This document shows positions 21,933-35,108 of a stretch of DNA of 64,000 nucleotides, in pieces. The position numbers were made by a program, and so were the translations under genes. The DNA is from Hibiscus mutabilis (taxonomy: Eukaryota; Streptophyta; Magnoliopsida; Malvales; Malvaceae): assembly GCA_019671005.1 (NCBI GenBank), contig CM033745.1, positions 20,140,921 to 20,204,920 on the forward strand, read 5' to 3'. Below the pieces are notes generated by a model. The model ran no database searches, had not been told where the DNA came from, and saw only the letters and a list, made by a program, of their open reading frames with translations. Numbering within the stretch: position 1 is the first letter of the stretch; each line of letters begins with the position of its first letter.

Positions 21933-24900
21933 TGTAGCGACCTTTTTTTCTCTTCCTTTTTGAAAAAAAGAAATTTTGTCGTGTTAAGGGCGTTTGTTTA
22001 GAAAATAAGTCGGCTACTAATTATCCTATGATTTGTTAATGAAAATCCTTTGGGAAATGAGGGATTTCTTTTGAAAACTTTAAATTTTCCAAAACGATGA
22101 AAATTTGGAGTCGCCACCGGCCACTTGGGTGAGGTAGGCATGACACTATAAAACTAGAGATTCGTTACGAAAGGGTCTGGGAGTTGGTTATACGTGGGGA
22201 AGGATTAGCACCCCCAACACGCCCGGAAATCGGTACCAGAAAATTTGTTGCTCCTAAAAGAATGAAAATGATTGAAATTTAGATCGAGTTTAATTCGAAG
22301 TTCCTAGATGAAAATTAACCTTGACTACACGAGTCTTATTGAATTGGTGGATTCAAATTAATTAAACATTTAATTAGTAAGGTTGACGATATGACGGACC
22401 ATAGATTAAACCGACATCGAATAAGCCCGACTGTCGTGTTAATTTAAGATTCGACCCCATACGTCACCTTTATGCATGATGCAAACATTTAAGTATGATG
22501 TTATGATTTTTTAATCCATTTATCTCGGGACGGTAAGAATTAATCCGAATATTTGGTCAACATCCTTTAAGCTTGGACTGTTACGACACAAATATTTGAA
22601 TTAATAAATACCTCATCTTTTATAACTTAGATTGATTAAATGTGCAATTAAGATTAAAGATTATATGGATGTTAATTAAAGTGTAACAATTAAGGGCATA
22701 AAAGTAAACATTTAAAAAGGAAGGCCCAATTTGACATGTATATAGCTCAATTATGTATTAAACCCCTAAAAGAATTAAGAAGCTCAATTTATGGAGGCTA
22801 AATTGCAATTTAGTGCTAATTTGGGCTTAAAATCGATTTTCCCCTTAAAGTGATTAAGAAAAGTTCAATTAATTTAATGAATTTAACATTTACTCCAATA
22901 AGCCAAGATTAAACTTAAATTCACTAAATTAATTCAAACTCTTATTTAACTAAGACTTAAAAATTTAGGGCTAATTTTAATTCTATAATCGTGCCCCTAT
23001 AAGTCGGGCACACGATTTGTTCGAATTAATTTGATTATTCCTAATCTAAGCCTAAAATGAACTAACTAAGTTCTACAATCTAAGCCCGAACCATAGGCCC
23101 AAACTATTGAAACTAATCTAAAAAACAAGGCCCAAATTGTTATAAAGTAATGGAAGCCCAAAAGATTTAAGATACATTATATTAAAATAGTGTAGTACAT
23201 AAAAATAAATTGTTTTAAAAAATGTATTGAAATAAATTATGAATTAAAGCTATGGCACACACATATATATAAAAAACCTATTATTCAAAAGTATATATTA
23301 AAGTAAATTATGTGTTAAAGTTACATAAGAAAAACCTACTATTATACATTGTTGATTTTGCTAAAATCTTTTATTTATTTTAAGCCATATCATAAACCAT
23401 ATGTATATATATATTTCATTTTCACATTATTATTCACTTCAAAAATATATTTTATGTACCAAAATATATTAGTATGCTTTTCAAAAATTATGTTTCCTAC
23501 CTTCAAAATTACGGATACTATATATATCATGTTTTACAAAATTCAATCTTATTCTTTGAAATTGTTATACATCGAAAGTATTTATTGAATGTACATTTAT
23601 GTTTATATATATACATATCTAAGAATTTACCATATATAAAAAAGTATATTATATATTAAAACATTTATATTTATATTTTTATTCATACTTTATTTTTTAT
23701 TTATTTTCCTATAAATTACGACTTTTATTTTAAAACGAATTATGAGTTGAGAGCTATTCAAGACATTCTACCGTTTTTTTAATTTACCAACAAATACATG
23801 TTAAACATAAGATTTTACGTCATATTTCCGATTTATGCTAACTCTACGTATATATTAAACATGCATTTCATTCGAACTAATTTTATCCCTAAAATCATTA
23901 TCGCAAACGAGTAAAGTAACATAAAAAATTAAACCACAAATATTAAAAAATAAATATGGAAAATTTAAACTAAAAAAATAAAAATAAGTGAGTAAAATAA
24001 CATAATTTGAAACTGGAAAAATGACCTAATTATGAGAAAATAAAATACCAAGACAAAAATAAAAGAAATAACATGGATGTAATTGAAAAACTTTAAAAAC
24101 TACGAAGGACCCGATGAGTAATTTAAAAAGGCGGAATGGATTCACATGGCAATTATACCACGCGGAGGGATCAATCTTGTAATTGGACCATGCGAAAGCC
24201 CTTCCAGCGTGATTATTTTAGGGCGAAAGGACTAAAAGTAGTATTATTCCATTTAAAATTTTATAACATTATATATACCCTTTTTGTCCGATTATTTGAT
24301 TTTTTTGGTCATTTTTTTGTTATAACAAAAAAAACCCCTAGAAAACGCTCTGAACTTGTTCATCAAGTTCATCTGGGTTCAACATGAAACCAGATTCTGA
24401 CGACTTCCCCCGCTGTAAATCCCAGAAACCGGCCGACCTACCATTGTGTCAGCGGCGGCCGGGGAACTTAAACCTATCCAAAAAATGCCCTTTTTTTTAA
24501 AACTGAAACCTCAAAAAATCAAAACTAGGATAAGATCCTAGCCCCTTTATACTCACACTGTTTCACTCATTCAGCCTGGAGAATGCCGGATATTATCAAC
24601 GGTGGAGCTATGACGGCTAGAGGGAAAACCCTAATATGTTTTCCTTTTTTATGTATATATATTCTATGTATTAACATGCATATAGAAAAACTAAAAGGAA
24701 GAAGATACCTCGAAAGGCTGCATTTTTTGTTTATTGCTTATGGTTTTTTTCTCAATTGCCGTTACAAAATAATGCATTACATGCTTATATCTTGTTTCGA
24801 TTGTTCATTGCCCTATTGCCTAGGATTTACAAGTTTAAGCAAACATTGAATATTATTACTGTGGATGATGATGCTCCGATTTTTGCCTATTTTTTATGTT

Positions 24901-25780
24901 TTCTCTGCTGTTCGGTGGTTGAGAGAGCTGGTGGTGGTAGTGGAAATCCAGTGATGTGATTATGCCGATGAGGAGATGAACCAACGCCGGCGCGTGGGCG
25001 CGTGAAGAAGATGAATGCTTCTTGAGATGGATGGTCCAGATGGCTTCATCAAGGTTGACGTGGCAACGTTGGATGGGCAACACCTGGCAGATGGGAGAGC
25101 TGAAGAGTCTTCAATTGATCTGGGCTGTTGGTCTTCATTTGATATGAGCGGTTGGATCAAAATTTGATCCAACATTTCAGATGCGGCTGCTGCAAAGCAG
25201 AGCATGAGAGATTAAATTATTATTAGTGTTTTAGAATTAGGTTTGGGCCGAATAGGCCTTTGTTATATTATTATATTTTTTTTGGGTTTTAATATGTAAT
25301 GGATCTAGACTCTTATAAACATTTGGGATTAATTTTTATTTAATCTGTTTATACATATACTTATACTTATATACTCTATTATATTTTAATTAACAGCCCA
25401 CATTATAGTAAACCTAGTAATAACCACATATACCTTCAAACGTTAATACACATGTTCGTACACACAATTATACATACAATATATGTTCATAGTTAATTGT
25501 CAATGGTATTGGAATAATAAATACATACATATGCACATTCACATTAAAACAATTATAAACACACATAATACACTAATAACACATACATATATATTACATG
25601 CAATTTGGACAAACAACACATATACATTCATAATGAACACACACTTATGATATACACTTTATGTATACTAACACACATGAGCCCATTTTATAATTACCTA
25701 ATAATAAGATAGACATGTATAAGCCCATTATTGAAAAAGAAAAATAAAATGGTTAACCCCGGACAAAATTAGTGATTACA
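21933..25780 (-). repeat. gypsy 1 3' LTR (3,848 bp)
   Basis: It aligns with 35811-38907. In about 360 aligned positions near 22500-22860 I counted 13 differences by eye, mostly transitions. It keeps about 860 bp (24064-24923) that the other LTR lacks, and itself lacks about 100 bp present at about 38020-38120. A palindrome built on GTTGGATCAAA sits at 25151-25173. Confidence 0.93.
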
Positions 25781-25795
25781 GCTGCCCCTCTTTGC
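25781..25795 (-). other. gypsy 1 polypurine tract
   Basis: GCAAAGAGGGGCAGC on the minus strand abuts the 3' LTR start TGTAATCAC. An identical string lies at 56469-56483 beside the LTR of gypsy 2. Confidence 0.88.
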
Positions 25796-25859
25796 TTATA
25801 CTTGTGGAACAAGAATAAAGCAAAGACCATAAGCACTAATTTTGTCCTACTTCCCTATC

Positions 25860-26195
25860 AGATGATTTGCTCTTTCGAAATGGAAACGAGCAAATTGAGA
25901 TGACTTGTTTCCCCGAAACGGTAGAAAACAAGTGGATAGCGCTGGCATGCCTTTCCTGATTCACATTAGACAAACCAGTTACCTAATGACTCATTCCTCC
26001 GAAGCGGCAGCGAACGAATCCAAATATCTTTCGAATGGCTCATTCTTTTGAAGCGGTAGCGAATGAATCCAAGTGAATTTGCTTTTCCGAAGCGGTCGAA
26101 AGCAATTTTAGTGACGCCAGAACGTCCATCCGAAACGGCAGCAGACATAATCCGATAAAGACAACATGTTCTCCCGAAACGGCAACGAACAAATA
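25860..26195 (-). repeat. array of short hairpins in gypsy 1 3' noncoding region
   Basis: On the plus strand, successive inverted pairs flank a near-constant linker resembling (C/T)CGAA(A/G)CGG(C/T)AG. Stems: ATTTGCTC/GAGCAAAT (25865-25895), ACTTGTTT/AAACAAGT (25903-25933), TCATTC/GAACGA (25991-26017, one G-U pair in the sense RNA), TCATTC/GAATGA (26040-26066), TTGCTTT/AAAGCAA (26079-26105) and TGTTC/GAACA (26167-26191). The stem sequences differ while pairing is kept. It lies between pol and the PPT, where Tat-group elements are known to carry variable tandem repeats. Function unknown. Confidence 0.7.
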
Positions 26196-26694
26196 GAAGT
26201 TCTTCAAACGCGGGTTCCATGAAGGCTTCGTTTTTATGAGATCGAACGGATGGGCTAACTTCTCCTTCCCCTTTTATGAAAGGTTCCAATGTATCGCCTT
26301 TTTCATCGAGAAACGGTGTTTTCGACATCTTCTACTTGGGAATTCTTTCCAAGTTTCCACTTTGATGTCTGTTTCTCTTCTCAAGAGGCGTCCCCTTTAT
26401 CTTGTAAAAAAGAGGCGAACTGCTTCGATGGTATGAGTTAGCATGCTCTTAACCTAGGAATACCTAACTAAATATGATGCATGGATAACGATAATTCACT
26501 CGGACATTTCTTCTTCTTGGTCCCTTAATTTTAACTTTCATTATCTTTCTCTCACTTTCTTGTGACGGCGGTGCCCCATTTGTTACTCGGGTTCACCCTT
26601 TATGCCCCATCTTAATTCCTTTGTTCTAAAAGTGTCTTTTCAGGTTTTCACTTTTAGACTTGTACTTCCAAACTGCCCTTTACAGGTTTTCACT

Positions 26695-27440
26695 TTAGTT
26701 TTTTTCTTTTTCCTCTTTTTTTCCTTTCCTTTCCTTTTTCTTTTTTCTTTATTTTTCTTTTTTTTTTTTTTTCTTTCGGGCGCCTTTTCGGGTTTTCGCC
26801 TTTAGTTCCCTCAATAAGAAGTGAGGTATTCACTGTCTTTCCTTGGTAAATCTCGTCAATTTTACCCCAATAATCTTTTTGCCTTAACCTTGGCAGATTC
26901 GCCCTCTACTCTAGAATAACCTACACTCAATAGGTTAACTCATAGTAATACCAAGAAATCTTTTGCTTTTTGTGACCTATGCTAATTCATCCGCGAGATG
27001 GTGACGAGACAAATAATAGAAATAATATTTTATTAATACTTAGAGAAACACTAACAAAATTTTAAAAGTCATGGCAAACATGAAAAAGAAAATACACAAA
27101 TAACGTCGACTGTATGAACAACGAGAACTCATCGACCACAGTAGACATTTTACTCGCCATCTTGAGTTATGACTTTTAACGACCTAAGGAATGAAGTATT
27201 GCCCTTTGATGAGGCCTGTCAGTTGTATGCCGAAATTCACATATATCTGAACCGACCTGTTCGGATTTTTAATTCAGATCACCCCTAGTTTTAGGATGCC
27301 CATTTTAGGGTTTTCGCCTTAAACCCTCCTTATTCTTATTCTTATTCTTTTTTCTTTTTTTCTTTTTTTATTATTTTTTATATTTTCCCTTTTTTTAGGC
27401 ATAATACTTTTTTACCGAGTTTGAGTTTATTGGGTTGCTT
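26695..27440 (-). other. gypsy 1 3' noncoding region with long polypurine tracts
   Basis: Pyrimidine-only runs on the plus strand at about 26695-26777 and 27330-27395 are polypurine in the sense RNA. No coding sequence is visible. A matching tract lies at about 57215-57285 in gypsy 2. Confidence 0.6.
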
Positions 27441-28524
27441 TACTCTTTCCCGTCTTTCTCGGCTAGGATAAACGCTCCTCCGAAGAAGGCATTCTTTACA
27501 ACATAATGCCATTCCCAATTAGGCATCCATTTCCCTCGAAAGCCCTTTTGGTTGAGTAAGATCTTTTTGAGCACCAGATCCCCCTCTTGAAACTCTTTAG
27601 GGCGAACTTTTTTGTTATAGGCCCGCGTCATCCTTTTCTGAAACATTTGGCTATGCCAGATGTCCTTTAACATTTTCTCTTCAATGAGGTACAATTGATC
27701 AATTCTGGTTTGTATCCATTCGGCCTCATCCAACTTCACTCATTCAAAATACGAAGAGACGGGATCTCTACCTCAATAGGTAATACCACCTCCATGCCAT
27801 ATACCAAAGAGTATGGCGTTGCCTCGGTGGAGGTCCTCACAGAGGTCCGATAAGCAAACAGGGCAAAATGTAGCTTTTCATGCCAATCATTGTAATTTTC
27901 TGTTGTTTTTGCTATGATCTTCTTTATATTTTTATTTGCCGCCTCCACTTCTCCATTCATCTTGGGGCGATAAATAGTAGAATTGTGATGTACAATTTTG
28001 AACTTTTCACACACCTCAGTCATCATTTTGTTATTCAAGTTGGAAACATTATCGGTGATGATCCTTTCAGGCAAACTATAATGACATATAATTTCTTTCT
28101 TGAGGAACTTGCAAACTATCGTTCTTGTGATGTTGGCGTATGAGGCAGCTTCTACCCATTTGGTGAAGTAATCGATGGCTACTAAGATGAATCGATGCCC
28201 ATTAGAAGCTTTCGGGTGTATCTGACCAATGATGTCTATTCCCCAGGCAGCAAAAGGCCAATGCGAGTTCATGATATGAAGTGTTAATGGCGGGGAATGT
28301 ATCTTATCGGTTTAGATTTGGCATTTATGGCACTTCTTTGCGTAATTGATGCAATCCTCTTCCATTGTTGACCAGAAGTAGCCGTATCTCATGATTTTTC
28401 TAGCCATCGGGAAACAGCTCACGTGGGTCCCGTATAAACCTCCATGGACCTCTACCAAAATGGTTTCGACCTCTTGGGTATTAACACACCTCAATAGCAT
28501 CTGATCCTTTATTCTTTTATACAA
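27440..28524 (-). pseudogene. gypsy 1 integrase
   Basis: Integrase would insert the cDNA into nuclear DNA. The N-terminal zinc-binding region (H, H, CHKC at the end) is at 28312-28524. The core (27736-28272) keeps the three acidic positions: WGIDIIG, ITDNVSN (usually DNGSQ/N) and NGEVEAANK. The C-terminal part (27440-27739) has a GDLVLK-type SH3-like motif. Frameshift or stop breaks fall near 28305 and 27738. It is the last pol domain before the noncoding tail. Confidence 0.92.
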
Positions 28525-28553
28525 AACCTCCCCATCAAGGATGTACCTTGACG

Positions 28554-29771
28554 CTAACCTTCTGATAGTTCTTTTTTCGTTGTCATTGGCGTCTTTTGGG
28601 TAAGTTTGGTTTTTGATGTACTGAAGGATGACATAATACCATGGATTGCCGTTTTTTCCTCTTCCAAACTATAACAATGGACAGGAACCTCAAAATTTTG
28701 CATCTCAACATGCTTCATCTCGGCTGTCCCATTTATTTTAAACACGACAACCAAAGTGGACAGAGCGTCAGCCATTTGGTTGTCCTCTCTTGGCAAGTAG
28801 GTGAAACTGACTTTTTCAAAATTTCTGACCAAATCTTGGATTAAATCGTAATATTTGATCAGCTTCGGATTCCTGGTCTCCCATTCTTTTCGAAGTTGGT
28901 AGACTACTAAAGAAGAATCTCTGAAAACTTAGAGCACCTTGATCCTCTTCTCAATCGCCGCTTAGAGTTCCATGACACAAGATTCGTACTCGGCTATATT
29001 GTTGGTGCAAAAGAATTCTAGTCTACTAGTAAAAGGATAGTGGTCCTCTTCGGGGGAAATTAACACTGCCCCTATTCCATGGCCTAGGGCATTCGACACC
29101 CCGTCGAAATAGAGCCTCCAACCCTCTTTCTTGGAAACAAGTTTCCCTTCAGTTACACTACAAATCAAATCTTCACCTGGAGAATAGAAATCCAACGGTT
29201 CATAGTCATCCGAGGCACGACTTGCTAGAAGATCTGTAATGACACTTCCTTTTACTGCTTTATGGTTCACGTAAACGATGTCAAATTCTGACAAAAGCAT
29301 TTGCCAAGGGGCCATCCTCCCTGTCAATACCGGCGCTTCCATTAGAAATTTCTGCAGATCTATTCGAGAAATTAGACAGGTGGTATGATACAACATGTAT
29401 TGCTGTAACCGCTTAGTGGCCCATACCAAGGCACAACATAACTTTTGAATTGGCGGGTACCGGGTTTCACAATCCGTAAACTTATTGCTCAAATAGTAGA
29501 TGGCCCTTTCTTTCTTCCCTGAGTCATTGTGTTGCCCGAGTACATACCCCATAGAATTTTCGAAGACTGTCAAATACAGAATCAATGGTCTGTCCGGCAC
29601 TGGTGCTACTAGTATTGGGGGATCAGTCAGATACTTCTTGATCTTTTCTAATACCTCTTGGCAATCTTCATCCCATACTCTCAGGTTATTCTTTCGGAAG
29701 AGTCTGAAGACAGGGTCACATTTATTAGTCAATTGTGATATGAATTGGGAGATGTAGTTTAACCTTCCCAA
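28554..29771 (-). pseudogene. gypsy 1 RNase H and archaeal-type second RNase H
   Basis: The first part (29771 down to about 29200) is the standard gypsy RNase H following RT (LYLTVFENSMGYVLGQ, AIYYLSNKF, QKLCCALVWATKRL). The second (about 29120-28740) is an extra RNase H with acidic residues in YFDG, AEYESC, DSSLV and MADALS, all four still present. An added RNase H is characteristic of Tat/Ogre-type elements. Stops lie near 28965 and 28930. Confidence 0.88.
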
Positions 29772-29794
29772 GAAACCTCAGACCTTTTTTGTGT

Positions 29795-30774
29795 TCACAG
29801 TGGTTGAAGCTCTTGAATTGCTTTTACCTTGTCGGGGTCAATCTCGATGCCCCTATGACTTACCACAGAGCCTAAAAGCTTCCCTGATGTGACTGCGAAG
29901 GTGCAGTTGGCTAGGTTGAGTTTTAGCTGATATTTCCTTAACCTTTGGAAGAGCCTCTGCAAATTCTGGATATGCTCCTCCTCGATCTTAGACTTGGCTA
30001 TCATGTCATCCACGTACACCTCAATTTCCTTATGCATCATGTCATGGAACAAGGTTACCATGGCTCTTTGGTAAGTTGCCTCGACATTTTTTAATCCAAA
30101 AGGCATCACCTTATAACAAAACATGCCCCACATGGTTACAAAAGTGGTTTTCTCCATGTCTTTGGGTGCATTTTGATCTAATTGTACCCCGAAAAGCCAT
30201 CCATGAATGAGAACCAAGCATGCCCCACAGTATTGTCCACTAAAGTATCAATATGGGGCAGAGGAAAGTTGTCTTTGGGGCTGGCCTTGTTAAGGTCTCT
30301 ATAATCCATGCACATACGCGTCTTCCCATCCTTCTTTGGTACTGGCACGATATTGGCCACCCATTCTGGGTACTTAGAGACTTCCAAAAACCCAGCCTCA
30401 AATTTCTTCTTCACCTCTTCCCTGATTTTCAGTAATATGTCTGCTCTCATTCTTCGAAGCTTTTGCTGAACGGGCTTGCATTCTGGCCTAATGGGAAGCT
30501 TGTGCGTTACCATGTCCGTGTTTAAGCCCGACATGTCTTGGTATGACCATGCGAATACGTCTCTAAATTCCACAAGCAATTCCACTAACCCTTGTCTAAT
30601 TTTTGGTGATAGGGTACCCCCGATCTTTACTTCTTTCCTTTCTTCGTCGGTCCCCAAATTCATGATCTCTAGCTTCTCTTGGTGTGGAAGGATTTGTTTT
30701 TCTTCCTCGGCCATCATTCTTAACAGCTCTTCTAGAATCTCATCATTTTCTTCCTCTACCTCTACCAAGTACAT
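29795..30774 (-). pseudogene. gypsy 1 reverse transcriptase
   Basis: The N-terminal part (30178-30774) has FAWSYQDMSGL, WVANIVPVPKKDGKTRMC and MDYRDLNKASPKDNFPLP. After a frameshift near 30190, the C-terminal part (29795-30217) has MPFGLKN and the catalytic YVDDMI. This would copy the element RNA into DNA. It is followed directly by RNase H. Confidence 0.95.
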
Positions 30775-31113
30775 GGGTCATTCAAAGTCTACCTTGGGAT
30801 TAGGTTCCACATTGTTCATACAGTTTATATTAAGGGGCCTGCACGATTTTTAAAAAGTGCACATTGGAAAAGAATAGTGTAGTTATAACATAAATAAATT
30901 ATTATCTAATAAATAAATGAATAGGTAAGTGAGCAAATAATGAATGAAGTGGAATGAATACCATGTTTGCCATTTGAAGAAAGAAAAGGTAGATGTAGTA
31001 TATTTCACTCAAAACAGATGAATATGACATGGTTGCCTTTTTTACAAAAGATGTATATTACTTTCGGGTCAAAGTAATGGAGTGGTTCTAGGCATTACTT
31101 TGATTGGTTCCTA

Positions 31114-32873
31114 TTGAGTGTTGGCACGACCCTAAAGGTCCAGTTGTTGAGCTCTTCCCCTAGGAGGCACGGGCAGATTCTGGCCAAAAACCGATTAGGC
31201 TTGCTCCCGTCACCAATCATGTTTACATTCATTTCTTCTAAAGCCTCACTAATCAGTTCTTATTGGAGGCGCCTTTCACCCTCCTGGTTTGTCTTTTGGA
31301 TATCATCCTTTGGGTTTTGGATCCCCCCCAGATACGAAGATCACTCTGAAGTTTGAATAAGTTATGGGAGCCCAAGGAATATCTTCCCCTTAACCTTGCT
31401 TTCCTCTATTCTTGTCTTTTTTTCCATTCTTGCCTCTTTTGCAGAAGGTTAGGCTTGTAGCCAAGTCCAAAGTGGTCCACCTTGTGGATCACACTAACAT
31501 GACGAAGACGCCCTTGTAGATTCCTCCCTAAACCTTTGTTCTTTCTTGCTCCTCTTCCCAGGGTTTCGAACACCATCATCTTAGTGCAATTTGATAGCTT
31601 AGGGCATGGAACTTTGCTTCATTCGGCAACAAAAGTAGCATTGATAAGTTCCAAGGCTCTAAAGGCACACTCTATCACTTCTCCATCAGTAGAGATGTAT
31701 GGTGTATCCAGAGTCACTAAAGCGATGATGTCCTCTTCTGCATTTACTGTTACTAATTTCCCATTGGCGATAAATTTCAATTTTTGATGGAGTGAGGACG
31801 GAACGGTGCCAGCCGAGTGTATCCAAGGCCTTCCCAACAAGCAATTGTAAGATGGTTGAATATCCATGACCACGAAATCGACCACATATTCAGTGGGACC
31901 AATGAGTATGGGTACTTCTATCTTCCCGACCATATCTCTTTAAGTCCCGTCAAAAGCTCGTACCGTATTATGACATGGCTTCATATGCGAGCTGTCGATC
32001 GGTAGCTGTTGTAGAGTGGCCAATGGCATGACATTCAATGCAGAGCCATTGTCAATCAACACACCCGATAACACATAACCTTTACAGTGGGTAGTAATGT
32101 TTAGGGCTTTGACAGACCCCGTGCCTTCCCCTGGAATCTCGTCATTGCTAAAGGTAATGTGATTGACGTCAGTAATATGACCTATGATCTAATCTTCCAA
32201 CAGAAATGTCTTTTGTAACAAAGTTTTCGTTCAAAACCTTCAATAATGCCTCTTTATACTTTTCTGAATTTAGTAGTAGGTCGAGTACCGAAATACGAGC
32301 TAGTTGTTTTCGGAGTTGATCAACAACACTATACTCACTGTGCTTTAGAAATTTCAAAAATTCTTGTGCTTGCATTTCTGTGACGGGTTCCTTGATCTTT
32401 GCAGGTGGGTCCTCTCCAAACAACCTTTCAGGTCCTGCTCCAGCTTCTTGGGCTTTCTTCTTTGGATCCCTTAAATTTTCTGGAATGTAGCACCGACCAC
32501 TTCTTGTTAAATGCCCCACATCACTTACTTCTCTGCTACTGGGTTGAGCAGGTTCTGTTTCCATCGTCCTCTTCTCCTCTTGTGCATTAGACGATCCTGG
32601 AATCATGATGCTTACGGCGTAATTCCACGGAACCATCTTGGTGTCTTTAAAAGGAAAAGATTTTGGGGTAGTAATTATGATCTTGGGAGCCACTTTTGGT
32701 TCACTTACCTCATTCGTCCCGAGACCGAGGACAAGCGGCCTCTTTGCACTGTATCTAGTTTCTTGGTTCCCTAATGCACAGACTTCAAACTCTTTTACTC
32801 TTTTCCCCTTCTCAAAAAACTTTATCTCCTTGTTGTCCATCATAGCTTGAAGCATTACAATGTTGAATATCAT
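31114..32873 (-). pseudogene. gypsy 1 gag-pol linker and aspartic protease
   Basis: 32169-32873 is an open linker with no domain I can name. The protease follows: VLIDNGSALNVMP (rc of about 32040-32080) carries the DNGS variant of the catalytic D-T/S-G site common in Tat-type elements, and YNCLLGRPWIH (about 31835) is the flap-side GRPW motif. A stop lies near 31940. Weakly open linker sequence runs to the start of RT. Confidence 0.8.
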
Positions 32874-32988
32874 GATCTTTTAACTGATGATACTCACAGT
32901 ACATGCCACATCATTCTTTGACCAACATCATCCTTCGATTAATGAGGCGCGCCATACACAACAGCTGAAAGACCCATCTCAGGGGAGA

Positions 32989-34623
32989 TTAGACTTTGGA
33001 AATGCTCTTTCTGGCTTTCGCGGTACACTCATCTTCAATGGCATTTACACCCTGTCCTATATGGTTCAGCAACGAATTGTTGGCCGTGCTAGGATCCCCT
33101 AGCTGTAACACCCCAGTTCGAATTAGATTCTGAATGAACCTTTTGAAAGCTATACAATTCTCGATTGAGTGCCCCGAGACATCATCATGATACTCGTAGT
33201 GCTCCTTAGAGTTATACCAAGCCGGGTACGGCGGGTTATAATGGGTAACATAGTACGGTCGGACCAGATCGGCCTTGTATAACTGCAAGTAGAGTTCTTT
33301 GTAGGTAATCGGCAAAGGTGTGAAAGACCTATCATCTATTTCCTTCTTAGGTCCTTTGTTTTCTCTTTTATTAAAGTTTCTGGAATTCCCTGCTGGAGCC
33401 TGCGGCTGAGAAATGGTGAAGTTCTTGGTCTTTTCAAAAGCGTTGATGTTGTTCACTTCATGATCCTTCTTCTTGAACTACTTCCGTGAATGATCTCCTC
33501 CATCGATCCTTCCGCTCTTGATGGTTACTTCAATGCGTTCACCATTCATGATCATCTCTGTAAAGTTGCTGACAGGGTTACTGATCAACCGATCATAAAA
33601 TGCCCCTTTTAGAGCGTCTACGAACATAGGGGAGATCTCATGTTCATGAAGCGGTGGTTGGACTTGGGCTGCCACATCATACTACCTTTGAGCATATTCA
33701 CGGAGGGTTTCATTGCGTTTCTGTTCCATACCTTGTAACAGTAGTCGGTTGGGAACCATGTCGGTTACATGCTTGTACTGATTAGCAAAAGCTTTCTCCA
33801 TATCTCTCAACGACTTGATCTGAGCCCTGGTCAGTTGTTTATACCACCTTAAAGCAGACCCAACTAAGCTGTCTTAAAAACAATAAATCAAGAGCTTCTC
33901 GTTGCTGGTAAAATCGGCCATTTTCAGGCAGAACATCACTATATGAGCGGATGGACAGATACTTCCGTCAAACTTCTCAAAGTCTGGAGCCTTAAACTTG
34001 TACGAGATCTCCACATCTGGGACCAGGCTGAGTTCTCTAGCACTTAACCCATAAGGGTCATCCTCATCTTCTTTTACTCGGAGCTTCTCCTCCAGGTCCT
34101 TCCGAGTGTCTTCTAGTTGCTTACTGAACTCCGCTTTCATTTGGTTTAACTTTTCTAATTCATCAAAATCCAGGATGCCATCTCCGGTAACCTCGAGATT
34201 CTTGAAGGACGCCCCTGGTTGGGTTTGAGTGGCTACACCAGCATAAGAAGCAAATGCGCCATGCGTAGGGTTTGACGAAGGATCGATGAGCAGAGGATTC
34301 TGGACAGTTTGGGCATAAAGACGATCCCCCGAGTTTTGGGCAGGGCTTTCGATGGTACCATTGTCTCTTGACTCTTGCCTTAGTTGAGCTTGCAACAGCT
34401 GCGATATCTCCCTCATCATGTCTTACTGGGACTTGAGAATGGTTTCCCTCAATTCTTGTTGGGTTCGTTCTATTTGACTGCGTAAATCGGCCTCCAGTTT
34501 CGCGAAACCTTCCTCCATTTGCTTTGTTCGTAAACGAGTATGATATGGATGTGGAACGATGGTAATTTTAAAGAACCAAAATGCAATCTTTTTTGTTTCT
34601 AAAACAGAAATTTTTTTAGTCAA
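32989..34623 (-). pseudogene. gypsy 1 gag
   Basis: The capsid-type protein begins with a coiled-coil stretch (34423-34623 and 33990-34200), then APDFEKFDGS and LRWYKQL, typical of retrotransposon gag, and ends with a zinc-binding-like segment (HYEYHDDVSGHSIENC) at about 33150-33260. The frame is interrupted near 34420, 33875, 33685 and 33478 by single stop codons. At two of these the expected residues would be Trp or Gln, consistent with C-to-T/G-to-A decay. Confidence 0.88.
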
Positions 34624-35108
34624 TTATATATTAACAAAACAATTAATGCAAATAAATAAATTATGCATGAATGCAATGAGCAACACTGAGTCTGGCAAAT
34701 ATCATTGTTAAACGACTTTCATTAACAGAAACGTATCTTGGTAAAATAACTAAAGAAAGCCAACTAAGCATATGACTTCAGGATGGTATCGAGGTCGATG
34801 ATCTCTCTCAAAATCTAAACAATAATCTCTCCTTCTTTAGAGTCATCGTCGACACAATCATGAAGTTCAATAGCATCTTCTGCCAAGAGTTGTATCTTCT
34901 GGGCGATTCCTTACATCCTAACCATCCATTGTGCTAACTCTTGCTCTTGTCTCCAAATGGTGTAGGCAGCAAACTGTAGTTGCTCCAAACTCGGCATTAG
35001 GCGTACCTGAATTGCTCCTCTAAAGCTTGCCATATGATCCTTCAACTGTTGGACCTCAGTTTCCAATTCTTCAATGCGAGTCTCCAAAGCCTGGCTCTCT
35101 ATCTTGCT

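Noticed and set aside
23349..23659. Small ORFs repeated at 37229-37525
   Set aside because: They fall in AT-rich LTR sequence and repeat only because the two LTRs are copies. They are not conserved as a frame.
26602..26805. Phe-rich plus-strand ORF
   Set aside because: It comes from the pyrimidine tract complementary to the sense polypurine run, with no protein signature.
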